A model generated the notes under the pieces. It was not told the DNA's origin and did no database searches. It saw only the letters and a program-made list of their open reading frames with translations. Source: Salicibibacter cibi (GTDB lineage: Bacteria > Bacillota > Bacilli > Bacillales > Marinococcaceae). Taken from it: 64,000 nt of DNA. Position 1 is the stretch's first letter, and every line of letters starts with the position of its first letter. Position numbers and translations under genes: made by a program. This document shows, one piece after another, positions 34,144 to 41,921 of the stretch. The stretch lies in NCBI RefSeq assembly GCF_016495865.1, contig NZ_CP054706.1, positions 806,001-870,000 of the forward strand. Reading direction: 5' to 3'.

Positions 34144-34180
34144 GCTGGTGTTACAAGCACACTATGCTTGTCGTACCAGC
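34144..34180 (-). promoter_or_regulatory. Stable hairpin in the aprX leader
   Basis: GCTGGTGTTACAAGCA and TGCTTGTCGTACCAGC form an almost perfect 16-bp stem around CACTA, 21 bases before the aprX start. On the plus strand CGGTTTTTG follows, so it could also end antisense transcripts. Confidence 0.6.
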
Positions 34181-34273
34181 ACCGGGGCGGTTTTTGTTTA
34201 GAGAGAGACAAAAATGATTGATTTGTTTATGCTTGGCATCGGCGGGAATTTGCCCGCTTATTAGATGTTCTAA

Positions 34274-35053
34274 CTAAAAGAGGTTTGCCAAAACACCTGC
34301 AATGACGAGAATAATGAAGATGATCCCCAATGTGTTAGCGATCAACGAGCCATTGATTCGAGGCTTTCGTTGTTTGTTCCAGCGGGTAGGATCAAATTGA
34401 GGTGAACCATCGCCATCCTTCGGCGGCCTGAACCGTTGATAAGGGATGAACGGCCGGGCGTTTTTTAAGAACGGCGAAGCAAAGGCCATCCCTGCTAATG
34501 CACCGATAAGGTGTGCCAAAATATTGATGCCGGGCGTTAAAAACGTCATGATAATACCGATGAAGAGAATAATGGTAACAATTTGTCGGCTTTGGGGGTC
34601 AATTAGCTCTTTTCGAAACAGCATCATATAAACATATAACCCGAGTAGTCCGTAAATCGCGCCGGAAGCACCAACATGGCGATAAGAAAGATCCTCCAAC
34701 AGAAACGTGGCCACGTTCGCCGTAACCCCCGTTAGAAAATAAAAAGCAACAAACTTTACTTTTCCCAACATTTGTTCGAGTGCAGGTCCGAACAAAAAAA
34801 GGGCAAATGAATTAAACAACACATGTTGCAACCCCAGATGCAAAAGAATCGGTGTAAACAGCCGCCACCACTCACCGGCGAAGATCGCGGCGTTAAAACC
34901 GACGAAGTAATATTCAACAAAAAGACCGGGAGGAAATATCCCCCACTGACCGAGTGTTACAACGAGAAACAAAATTAAATGTATGCTGAGCAATGTCGTA
35001 ATAACCGGATAATTACGCGTAAATGAATAAAATGATTCATTACGGACGAACAT
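34274..35053 (-). CDS. Rhomboid-family intramembrane serine protease
   Basis: The 259-residue product has six or seven membrane segments. The rhomboid catalytic Ser130 in GASGAIYG and His181 in ILAHLIGALAG are intact, with the EWWRLFTPILLHLGLQHVLF L1 region. It corresponds by position and sequence to YdcA of B. subtilis, next to acpS. A cytosolic C-terminal tail of about 40 basic/polar residues precedes the last membrane segment. Substrates are unknown. Confidence 0.9.
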   Translation of the reverse strand: MFVRNESFYSFTRNYPVITTLLSIHLILFLVVTLGQWGIFPPGLFVEYYFVGFNAAIFAGEWWRLFTPILLHLGLQHVLFNSFALFLFGPALEQMLGKVKFVAFYFLTGVTANVATFLLEDLSYRHVGASGAIYGLLGLYVYMMLFRKELIDPQSRQIVTIILFIGIIMTFLTPGINILAHLIGALAGMAFASPFLKNARPFIPYQRFRPPKDGDGSPQFDPTRWNKQRKPRINGSLIANTLGIIFIILVIAGVLANLF

Positions 35054-35155
35054 TAGACCACCCTTTCCAAAGAGCTGTTTCCGACGCTTCCTAATATTCT
35101 ACCATATGACGATAGGCATGATCGAATGAGAAAGAGAACATGAGGAGGAGCAGAA

Positions 35156-35518
35156 ATGATTGTAGGTACCGGCATCGATATTGCGGAATGTAAAAGAATC
35201 GAAGCGGTCATTTCAAGACAATCACGTTTAATAACAAGAATTTTAACAGCGGAAGAGCAAAAAAGGTTGGAGGAAATGACCGATCGCCGAAAAATAGAAT
35301 TTATCACCGGAAGATTCGCGATTAAAGAGGCATTCGCAAAGGCGAATGGAAGCGGGATCGGTGAAGCGATAAACTGGAAAGACGTGGAGGTTTTTCATAC
35401 AGAAAGCGGAGCACCCCTGCTTATTTGTCCGAAGCTCGATGATTCGATCCGCGTGCACGCCTCCATTTCTCATTCCCGTGACTACGCAATCGGGCAAGTC
35501 ATCTTGGAAAAATCGTAG
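35156..35518 (+). CDS. acpS: Holo-acyl-carrier-protein synthase
   Basis: The 120-residue AcpS transfers the phosphopantetheine arm from CoA to ACP. Mg/CoA residues Asp8 (GTGIDIAE) and Glu58 (GRFAIKEAFAKA) are present, as is the SISHSRDYA end. The ATG at 35156 has GAGGAGGAG upstream. It is first in the order acpS-ydcC-alr-EndoAI-rsb, as in B. subtilis. Confidence 0.95.
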   Translation: MIVGTGIDIAECKRIEAVISRQSRLITRILTAEEQKRLEEMTDRRKIEFITGRFAIKEAFAKANGSGIGEAINWKDVEVFHTESGAPLLICPKLDDSIRVHASISHSRDYAIGQVILEKS

Positions 35519-35901
35519 GTTAGACTATATCAGCCAAAGGCAATTAGCGCACATTAGGGCACCACAATCATTGGGTGACGACGATATATTAGGCGCGTTG
35601 TCATTTTTACGCAGCAACGATGGACGGCCACTCATTTCAAGCGTTTTGTAATAGATCGGTGCAAACCCCTCTATATTTTCCGCATTTAATGCTTCGCTTG
35701 CAGACGAGCCGGCATAAGTGCTTAGGTTGTCTCATATGATGTATTGCGGTTAGGAGGGGCCTGTCGTGTAGGTGGAAAGGGACGGAAATGACAAAATGTT
35801 GTTTCTCTGAATGTCTTGGATTGCGGGGTGCTGCCATCATGGGTGATGGATAATAAGGAGTAATAAATGGAATATTGGCCGTGAGTCTTAGCTATCTCCT
35901 G

Positions 35902-35937
35902 GCAGGTAAGAAAGTATAAATCAACTTTCTTACCTGC
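35902..35937. repeat. H1 hairpin repeat, copy 2
   Basis: GCAGGTAAGAAAGT and ACTTTCTTACCTGC flank ATAAATCA. Compared with copy 1, TA/TA is replaced by GC/GC at the stem base, a compensated change that keeps pairing. Confidence 0.75.
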
Positions 35938-35945
35938 ATAAGTGC

Positions 35946-35992
35946 AACTAAGGCTTTTCGCGATAAAAGCTTGGTGAAAAGCCTAGTTTTCT
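35946..35992. repeat. H2 hairpin repeat, copy
   Basis: AACTAAGGCTTTTC and GAAAAGCCTAGTT flank a loop with ATAAAAGCTT; TTCT follows. Same family as 12347, 39169 and 39799. Confidence 0.75.
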
Positions 35993-36198
35993 CATACCCA
36001 TTGTGGCAAGACGGTAGTTGCTTTCGTGCCATCACGTCGGTTTCCCGTGACAAAATAGGATCGGCCTTGCGATGGTGAGAAAGCAATGTCACCCACTAAG
36101 AGAATTCACCCCCACCACTTGCATTATCGATCTTTAAACAGCTGCTCAAAAAGGTACCCTCCTTTGTCGTTATAAATGAGGCAAAGGAGAGATATTCG

Positions 36199-37236
36199 GT
36201 GAAAAAAGCAAGATGGCTATCTTTGGTTACATTGGCTTCGGTCTTATTGCTGGCAGCTTGCGGTGACAAATCACAAGAAGAAGTCATTGAGGAGCTGGAT
36301 GAGACTTTACAGACGATGAGTGGTTATCAGACGGAAGCGACAATGACGATGCAAACAGGACAAGAGCCACGGCAATACGACGTAGAGATTGCGCATATGC
36401 AAAACGAAGAAAACCGGTACTATCGTGTGGAACTGCAAAATGAAGACGAGGAACAGAATCAAATGATCCTGCGGAATGATGAAGGTGTTTTTCTGCTTAC
36501 TCCGGCACTGGACAAAAGTTTTCGGTTTCAAAGCGACTGGCCGAATAATAACAGCCAAATCTATTTGTATGAGTCGTTAATTGGAGATATTTTAACAGAT
36601 ACCGAACGCGAATTTGCCGTGGAAGAAGATCGGTACGTATTTGAAACGAACACGAATTATCAAAATCAAAACCTTCATCAACAAGAAATTGTGCTCAATA
36701 GCGATGATTTGTCCCCTCACGCGGTTCGAGTGTTTGACGAGGATTATAATACCCTAGTGGAAGTCGTCTTCGAATCGTTCACGCTCAACGAAACATTGGA
36801 AAGGGAAGCATTCGATATGGATGCCAATATGGAGAGCGAGGAAGAAGGGGAAGAACCGGCGGCGGTTGAAGAGGAAGAAGAGGATGAAACAACCTTCGAC
36901 GTGCTTATGCCATCCCATGAACCGGCGAATACAGAGTTGGCAGAAAGTGAAGAAGTTGAGACAGATGTAGGGAAACGTGTGATTTTAACCTATGAGGGGG
37001 ACCAACCGTTTACTATTATCCAACAGCCGGCAAGCATTTCTGCCGCTTCCGGAACATCGCCAACGGAATTGGGTTATGGAGAGCCTGAAGTGTTGGGGGA
37101 TGTGGTAGGTGTCATGTCAGAGGAGACGCTGACCTGGACGAGTGACGGGATTGAGTTTATCATTGCTTCCGATTCGATGGAGTCTGAAGAAATGTCCGCC
37201 GTCGCTGAATCCATGACATCTACATCGGCAAAATAA
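36199..37236 (+). CDS. ydcC: YdcC-like (LolA/DUF4367-related) lipoprotein
   Basis: The 345-residue product starts at GTG 36199 (AAAGGAGAG upstream), with lipobox LLAAC (Cys21). The body matches the outer-membrane-lipoprotein-carrier-like fold of YdcC and related sporulation lipoproteins (GYQTEATMTMQTG, YLYESLIGDILTD, then FESFTLNE). An acidic insert (about 212-232) separates it from a C-terminal DUF4367-like part. In B. subtilis ydcC also lies between acpS and alr. It is anchored on the outer face of the membrane. Confidence 0.85.
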   Translation: MKKARWLSLVTLASVLLLAACGDKSQEEVIEELDETLQTMSGYQTEATMTMQTGQEPRQYDVEIAHMQNEENRYYRVELQNEDEEQNQMILRNDEGVFLLTPALDKSFRFQSDWPNNNSQIYLYESLIGDILTDTEREFAVEEDRYVFETNTNYQNQNLHQQEIVLNSDDLSPHAVRVFDEDYNTLVEVVFESFTLNETLEREAFDMDANMESEEEGEEPAAVEEEEEDETTFDVLMPSHEPANTELAESEEVETDVGKRVILTYEGDQPFTIIQQPASISAASGTSPTELGYGEPEVLGDVVGVMSEETLTWTSDGIEFIIASDSMESEEMSAVAESMTSTSAK

Positions 37237-37280
37237 CCCGGCATGAACGAAAATAAATAGTCCCGTAATATAATCGGGCC

Positions 37281-37309
37281 AGACCCAGAGTATTTTCTGG
37301 GTCTTTTTT
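37281..37309 (+). terminator. Intrinsic terminator of ydcC
   Basis: AGACCCAG, loop AGTATTTT, CTGGGTCT, then TTTTT. A group II intron relic begins at the next base. Confidence 0.88.
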
Positions 37310-37853
37310 GTGCGACGGGCAGTCGCACCTAGTGTAGGGAACTACACTCAACATACTGTTAAAGGATTGGGACACGTTACTTTGGGTAAACACGGTTCTG
37401 AAAATCCTGGAAAGTATGTGATCTCGAAGCTGAAAGTCCTTCCACCAGAGTGCTGATACAACTGGTGAAGACTAATCTAGGGCATCGTGAGGTGGTGTCT
37501 CAAGGAGATGCGGAGAATCGAGAGACCCGCAGTCGGAGATGCAGACCCAAATGCATTAGTGTGAAGTACGGCGGCGTAGCTGGGAATTTTCAATCCCTTG
37601 TTAAAGTCTACGAAGCAACCGTCAAGTATTGGCGGAAAATGTTAAGCAGTCGGAGTCGAAAAGGATATGTCACGTGGGAGAAATTCCATGAGTTGCGGAC
37701 ATTGTTTCCATTATTGCGTCCGAAAATTTCAATTCCGTATCGGAAACTGAAATTCTACGCAATGCTGTAAAACCATTTCTGAAGAGCCTGGTGCGGGAAA
37801 TCTGCACGCCAGGTTCTGAGGGGGTTTAGGGCACCAATGGGTGGCCATTCTAC
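37310..37853 (+). mobile_element. Decayed group II intron inserted directly after the ydcC terminator
   Basis: The 5' end reads GTGCGACGGGC with a following GTCGCAC stem. The C-terminal end of the intron reverse transcriptase is left near 37560-37770 (VKVYEATVKYWRKMLSSRSR, then KISIPYRKLKFYAML and a stop). Domain V is at about 37784-37816 (GAGCCTGG, GTGCGGGAAA, CAGGTTC), followed by a domain VI-like region ending CTACCC near 37853. About 540 bases remain of an element normally above 1.8 kb, so most of the RT domain and intron core are deleted. It cannot encode a maturase. Confidence 0.85.
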
Positions 37854-37903
37854 CCGGAGGTAGCCTTGAGAAAGGTTATCCTACTCTATAATAAAAAGAT
37901 ACC

Positions 37904-37932
37904 TTGACATCGATGATAAAGCGTCCAATAAT
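37904..37932 (+). promoter_or_regulatory. Probable alr promoter
   Basis: TTGACA (37904-37909) with a poor AATAAT at 37927-37932, 17 bases apart, 38 bases before the GTG. The TTG within the -35 box is an unlikely start codon for alr. Confidence 0.45.
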
Positions 37933-37969
37933 AAACAATGAACAGATCGGTAAACAAGGAGATATCATT

Positions 37970-39106
37970 GTGGACACTTATAAGGTCAATTCGTATCGAG
38001 ACACATGGATAGAAGTCGATGTAAACGCAATAGCAGACAACGTGAAAGCAGTTAAAACGCTTCATCATCCGGATGTTCACGTAATGGCAGTAGTAAAAGC
38101 GGATGGTTATGGCCATGGAGCGATAACCGTTGCCCGAACGGCGATCGAATCAGGGGCGGAATGGGTTGGTGTGGCTCTTTTGGAAGAAGCGCTGGAACTA
38201 AGGGAAGCAGGTATAGATGTCCCAATATTAATACTCGGTCCTATTCATCCCCAAGATGCATCTGTTGCCCAACGATACCGTATTGCAGTTACGGCTTTTC
38301 AACAAGAGTGGCTAGCGGAGGCGGGGAGCTATCTTGATCCGGATCCACCGCTGCATGTGCATCTTAAATGTGATACGGGGATGGGGAGAATTGGATTAAC
38401 GGATGAACAGACGTTGCTGAACATGATAAAGCTATTGAAGCAAGACAAAAGGTTTGAGATGACCGGAATTTTTACGCACCTGGCAACCGCAGATGAATGG
38501 GGAAGCGATTATTTGTCCCGGCAATTAAAAGCGTTTCAATCGTTTGTTCTTTTGGCGAAAGAAGCAGCCGGACACATCCCATATGTTCATTACAGCAATA
38601 GTGCTGCGAGTTTGCGTTACCCGGGAAATGATTATAATATGATCCGTTTTGGCATTTCGATGTACGGCCTTGTTCCCGCGGTTGAGACGGCGTCGGATAT
38701 TCCGGTTCCTCTAAAACCGGCAATGTCACTGCATAGCCGATTGACACATGTAAAAAAAGTACAGCCGGCAACCTTCATCAGTTATGGAGCTACGTATCAA
38801 GCAAACGAAGAAGAATGGATCGGAACGGTGCCGATCGGCTATGGGGATGGATGGTTAAGAGCGAATGCGACAAATGGGGGGGAAGTGCTTGTGGAAGGGA
38901 AGCGCTGTCCAATTGTTGGCAGAATATGCATGGATCAAATGATGATCAGACTTCCCGAGAAAGCTCCGGTAGGAACGAAAGTAACGTTAATCGGAAAGCA
39001 GGAACGTGAAGAAATCAGCATAGAAGAAGTATCGGAACGCCTCTCCACCATCACGTATGAAATCCCTTGTACCCTGAATGCCAGGATCCCCCGTGTATAT
39101 AAGTAA
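37970..39106 (+). CDS. alr: Alanine racemase
   Basis: The 378-residue product makes D-alanine for peptidoglycan. The PLP lysine is in VVKADGYGHGA, the second catalytic base Tyr in ISYGATY, and GYGDGW and MDQMM are intact. GTG 37970 has AAGGAGAT upstream; earlier in-frame codons lie in the promoter. The intron relic and its own promoter separate it from ydcC. Confidence 0.94.
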   Translation: MDTYKVNSYRDTWIEVDVNAIADNVKAVKTLHHPDVHVMAVVKADGYGHGAITVARTAIESGAEWVGVALLEEALELREAGIDVPILILGPIHPQDASVAQRYRIAVTAFQQEWLAEAGSYLDPDPPLHVHLKCDTGMGRIGLTDEQTLLNMIKLLKQDKRFEMTGIFTHLATADEWGSDYLSRQLKAFQSFVLLAKEAAGHIPYVHYSNSAASLRYPGNDYNMIRFGISMYGLVPAVETASDIPVPLKPAMSLHSRLTHVKKVQPATFISYGATYQANEEEWIGTVPIGYGDGWLRANATNGGEVLVEGKRCPIVGRICMDQMMIRLPEKAPVGTKVTLIGKQEREEISIEEVSERLSTITYEIPCTLNARIPRVYK

Positions 39107-39168
39107 ACGCTTCATAAATGAGCATTGACGGCACATAAAAAATATGATTAATTTTGGCAGATAAGTGC

Positions 39169-39215
39169 AACTAAGGCTTTTCGCTATAAAAGCTTGGCGA
39201 AAAGCCAAGTTTTCT
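39169..39215. repeat. H2 hairpin repeat, copy
   Basis: AACTAAGGCTTTTCGC and GCGAAAAGCCAAGTT flank the loop, then TTCT. It lies between alr and the antitoxin gene, where it may act as a terminator for alr. Confidence 0.75.
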
Positions 39216-39385
39216 AAGATTTATGCAGGAATTTTTCGAAACACGTCGAATTACGCTGATAAAACCCGTAGTTTTTGGTAGCAAGATGAGGAAAAACTGT
39301 TTTGCAAAATGGGGGGCTGGATGCTATTATATGTACAGAGTAATCAAAGAACGTGTCCGAGTGGTGTTTGCAGGGGGTGTCCAAC

Positions 39386-39670
39386 TTGTCTCAGGAGAAT
39401 GGCAGACAAATTATGATCAGCCTTCCGAACTATTTATTACAAGAGGTGGACCGGATGACAAAACGCGATGGGTTAAACCGCAGTGATTTTATTCACCAAG
39501 CGGCGACAAAGTATTTGCATGAGCGTAAACAGGTCGTGCGGGAGTCCATGCAAAGGGGCTATATTGAGATGGCCACCATCAATTTGAACATCGCAGATGA
39601 GTCGTTTCAGTTGGAAGAGGAAGCAGAATCGCAGGTTCATCACACGAATATCAAAGGGGTCCAACTTTAG
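39386..39670 (+). CDS. ndoAI: EndoAI-type antitoxin without its toxin
   Basis: The 94-residue ribbon-helix-helix protein starts at TTG 39386 with AGGGGGTG upstream. It matches B. subtilis EndoAI (93 residues): MISLPNYLLQEVDRM in the DNA-binding arm, LNRSDFIHQAATKYL, and MQRGYIEMATINLNI in the toxin-binding tail. EndoAI neutralises the MazF-type RNase EndoA encoded immediately downstream in B. subtilis. Here a terminator follows within 45 bases, then hairpins and a MITE; no MazF frame is found before rsbR. It is an orphan antitoxin in this locus. Confidence 0.88.
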   Translation: MSQENGRQIMISLPNYLLQEVDRMTKRDGLNRSDFIHQAATKYLHERKQVVRESMQRGYIEMATINLNIADESFQLEEEAESQVHHTNIKGVQL

Positions 39671-39714
39671 TTTTTCTCTTATCATTTTATATAAGACGAC
39701 CCCTATGGATTACA

Positions 39715-39752
39715 GTTGCTTCGATCAATGAAGATCGGTAGCAACTTTTTTT
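39715..39752 (+). terminator. Intrinsic terminator after the antitoxin
   Basis: GTTGCTTCGATC and AGATCGGTAGCAAC pair around a short loop, followed by seven T. Confidence 0.8.
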
Positions 39753-39754
39753 GG

Positions 39755-39788
39755 TAGCTAAGAAAGTATAAATCACTCTCTCTTAGCT
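39755..39788. repeat. H1 hairpin repeat, copy 3
   Basis: TAGCTAAGAAAG and CTCTCTTAGCT flank ATAAATCA; slightly diverged from copies 1 and 2. Confidence 0.7.
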
Positions 39789-39798
39789 GCATAAATGC

Positions 39799-39844
39799 AG
39801 CGAAGGCTTTCGCCATAAAAGTTTGGCGGAAGCCAAGTTTTTCT
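39799..39844. repeat. H2 hairpin repeat, copy
   Basis: AGCGAAGGCTTTCGCC and GGCGGAAGCCAAGTTT flank ATAAAAGTTT; TTTCT follows. It sits between H1 and the MITE. Confidence 0.7.
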
Positions 39845-39849
39845 AACTA

Positions 39850-40083
39850 GTGACTGCTGAATAACGGAAAAAACTGGCACATCACATAAACATTTTTTCC
39901 GTTGGTGTTGTCAAAGTTAGATGCAAGGAAATCCATCCTGTAAACAAAAAAATCCTTGCACTTCTGGCAACGTACGGAGGGATGATGCTGCAATGGCTTG
40001 GCCGACCGTTCGTCCGCGGAAAGCGAAGCTATGGAAGCGGCATCCCGGCTTCAGCTGATAGCTGCAAGTTGTTCAGCAATCCC
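39850..40083 (+). mobile_element. GGGACTGCTGAA MITE, full-length ends
   Basis: Left end GTGACTGCTGAATAACGG, right end GTTGTTCAGCAATCCC; the ends are inverted repeats. TA flanks both sides. The 234-bp interior shares CAACGTACGGAGGGATGATG and GCAATGGC with other copies but has an internal deletion. No protein is encoded. Confidence 0.82.
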
Positions 40084-40220
40084 TAAGTATGAATCCCTTT
40101 TGTCTTGCGTCGACACGCATGAACTTTATGGACGTAGGGTTTGCGTTTATGTATAAATAATGAAATAATTAATCTATATACTAATGTTCGGGGTTAGATT
40201 GCAATATGGGAGGCATATGA

Positions 40221-41072
40221 ATGAGTTCTTCGGTTCTAGATTTTATACATCAAAGAAGAGATTACTATATTACTCGATGGAAAGAAGATATTGATCCACT
40301 TGCATTTAATAATGCGCATCTTTCAGAGGTTCTGGCAGACGAACTAAAAATTGAAATGATAGATATTATTTTAACTGACATCTACACCGAAGAGCGAGGG
40401 CAAGGAGAACGACTACGGCGACTTTCCGAACGTATGATCTATCATGAATTATCGTTAGGAAATTTTATTCGCGGTTTGCATGCTTTTCGGCGCATGCTTA
40501 GAAATGATTTGGCCGCAGCATATACGGAAGAACGTATTTTGGAATTTGAGGCTCGGATGGATGACTTAATCAGCAAATTGGTGGACGAGTCTGCGAAAAT
40601 GAGGGAAAACGTGATTCACATACAAAATCATGCGCTTAAGGAGCTATCCGTCCCCCTGATTCCGGTATTTGACGACGTCAGCGTGATGTCTTTAATTGGT
40701 ACGATTGATACCACGCGTGCCCAGCATATCATGGAAAATGTATTGCAAGGGATTGTCGATAACCGTGCCCAAGTGATATTGATTGATATTACCGGCGTGC
40801 CGGTCGTTGATACGATGGTTGCCCACCATATTATTAAAGTATATGAGGCAGTGCGGCTTGTGGGGGTTCATTGCATTCTCGTGGGCATACGGCCTGAAAT
40901 TGCCCAAACAATCGTCAGTTTGGGGATCGATTTACGCAATTTCTCGACAAAAAGTACGTTACAAAAGGGCGTCGAAGCAGCCTTGGAAATAACAAATCGC
41001 GAGATTAAAGAAGTTCCGCGCGCATATACCGACAAAATAAAACAGCCGGAGGTTGGTTTTTCTGAAAAATGA
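40221..41072 (+). CDS. rsbRA: RsbR stressosome co-antagonist
   Basis: The 283-residue product has a non-haem globin-like N-terminal domain (about 1-135) and a C-terminal STAS domain. The RsbT phosphorylation sites are Thr164 (GTIDTTRA) and Thr198 (VVDTMVAHH), equivalent to Thr171 and Thr205 of B. subtilis RsbRA. It forms the stressosome with RsbS and holds RsbT. ATG 40221 has GGGAGG upstream. It starts the eight-gene sigB operon. Confidence 0.93.
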   Translation: MSSSVLDFIHQRRDYYITRWKEDIDPLAFNNAHLSEVLADELKIEMIDIILTDIYTEERGQGERLRRLSERMIYHELSLGNFIRGLHAFRRMLRNDLAAAYTEERILEFEARMDDLISKLVDESAKMRENVIHIQNHALKELSVPLIPVFDDVSVMSLIGTIDTTRAQHIMENVLQGIVDNRAQVILIDITGVPVVDTMVAHHIIKVYEAVRLVGVHCILVGIRPEIAQTIVSLGIDLRNFSTKSTLQKGVEAALEITNREIKEVPRAYTDKIKQPEVGFSEK

Positions 41073-41148
41073 GTAGGTATGCCGGTTGCATTTCCCACCT
41101 TTCACCTCCCATCTCTTACTTTTCACATCTAGTACGGAGGCATGCATT

Positions 41149-41505
41149 ATGAGAATACCAATATTAAAACTAGGGAAGTATTTATTGATTTCGATTCAAG
41201 TAGAACTGGATGACCAGACAGCCCTTCAATTTCAAGAGGATCTATTAAACCGGATCCATGAAGAAGGTTCCGAGGGCATTGTCGTTGACTTGACATCCGT
41301 TGAGATGATCGATTCCTATATAGCAAAAATAATCGGTGACGTTGTTGAAATGTCCAATCTAATGGGTGCGAAAGTCGTCTTGACCGGTATACAGCCAAGC
41401 GTTGCCATTACATTAGTTGAGATGGGTGTCACACTGAGCGGAGTTCCTACAGCACTAAATTTGGAGCAAGGGCTTGAGAAATTGCAAGAGGAATTGGAGG
41501 GTTGA
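41149..41505 (+). CDS. rsbS: RsbS stressosome scaffold/antagonist
   Basis: The 118-residue single STAS domain has phosphorylated Ser56 in MIDSYIAK (Ser59 in B. subtilis) and [15 protein letters not shown]. It traps RsbT until phosphorylated. The ATG at 41149 has CGGAGG upstream. The 76-base gap after rsbR is unusually pyrimidine-rich. Confidence 0.93.
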   Translation: MRIPILKLGKYLLISIQVELDDQTALQFQEDLLNRIHEEGSEGIVVDLTSVEMIDSYIAKIIGDVVEMSNLMGAKVVLTGIQPSVAITLVEMGVTLSGVPTALNLEQGLEKLQEELEG

Positions 41506-41507
41506 TC

Positions 41508-41909
41508 ATGCGCACGCAATCCTCTGTTGAAATAGGAACGGAATGGGGCATCGTATCGGCGCGTCAAGCCGGCCGTGAGCTTTCAAAAGAAGTAGGTTTC
41601 AACAATGTGGATCAGGCTCGAATAGCAACCGCCATATCGGAGTTGGCACGAAATATATATTTATATACAGACAATGGCATGATTGGTTTGGAAGTTGTGG
41701 AGCGAGGGTGTTTAAAAGGTATTAAAATTGTTTCCCGCGATGAAGGACCGGGCATTGAAAATTTAGGAGAGGCTATGACAGATGGCCATTCATCATCAAA
41801 TGGCCTGGGAGCAGGGCTTCCTGGGGCGAAGCGGTTAATGGATGAATTTGATATTGAATCCGAGCCCGGCAAGGGGACAGTTATTACCGCAATTAAATGG
41901 CTCCGGTAG
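41508..41909 (+). CDS. rsbT: RsbT serine/threonine kinase, RsbU activator
   Basis: The 133-residue GHKL kinase has ISELARNIYLY (N box), DEGPGIE (G1) and GLGAGLPGAKRLMDEF (G2). It phosphorylates RsbR and RsbS, then leaves the stressosome to activate RsbU. ATG 41508 has GGAGGGTT upstream; a TTG two codons earlier overlaps the rsbS stop. Confidence 0.93.
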   Translation: MRTQSSVEIGTEWGIVSARQAGRELSKEVGFNNVDQARIATAISELARNIYLYTDNGMIGLEVVERGCLKGIKIVSRDEGPGIENLGEAMTDGHSSSNGLGAGLPGAKRLMDEFDIESEPGKGTVITAIKWLR

Positions 41910-41921
41910 GGAGGTGTGAAG

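Larger units (their letters stand above)
35519..36198. other. 680-base region without an intact gene; hairpin repeats and gene relics
   Basis: No complete gene is seen between acpS and ydcC, which are adjacent in B. subtilis. The H1 and H2 hairpin repeats occupy 35902-35992. On the minus strand a C-terminal relic reads VGDIAFSPSQGRSYFVTGNR then RDGTKATTVLPQWV and a stop (about 36095 to 35993), resembling the last blade of a beta-propeller protein; it has no start. The rest (35519-35900) contains only short broken frames. Confidence 0.55.

Noticed and set aside
35637..35840. 67-codon minus-strand frame between acpS and ydcC
   Set aside because: No ribosome site, no recognisable motif, and surrounding decay.
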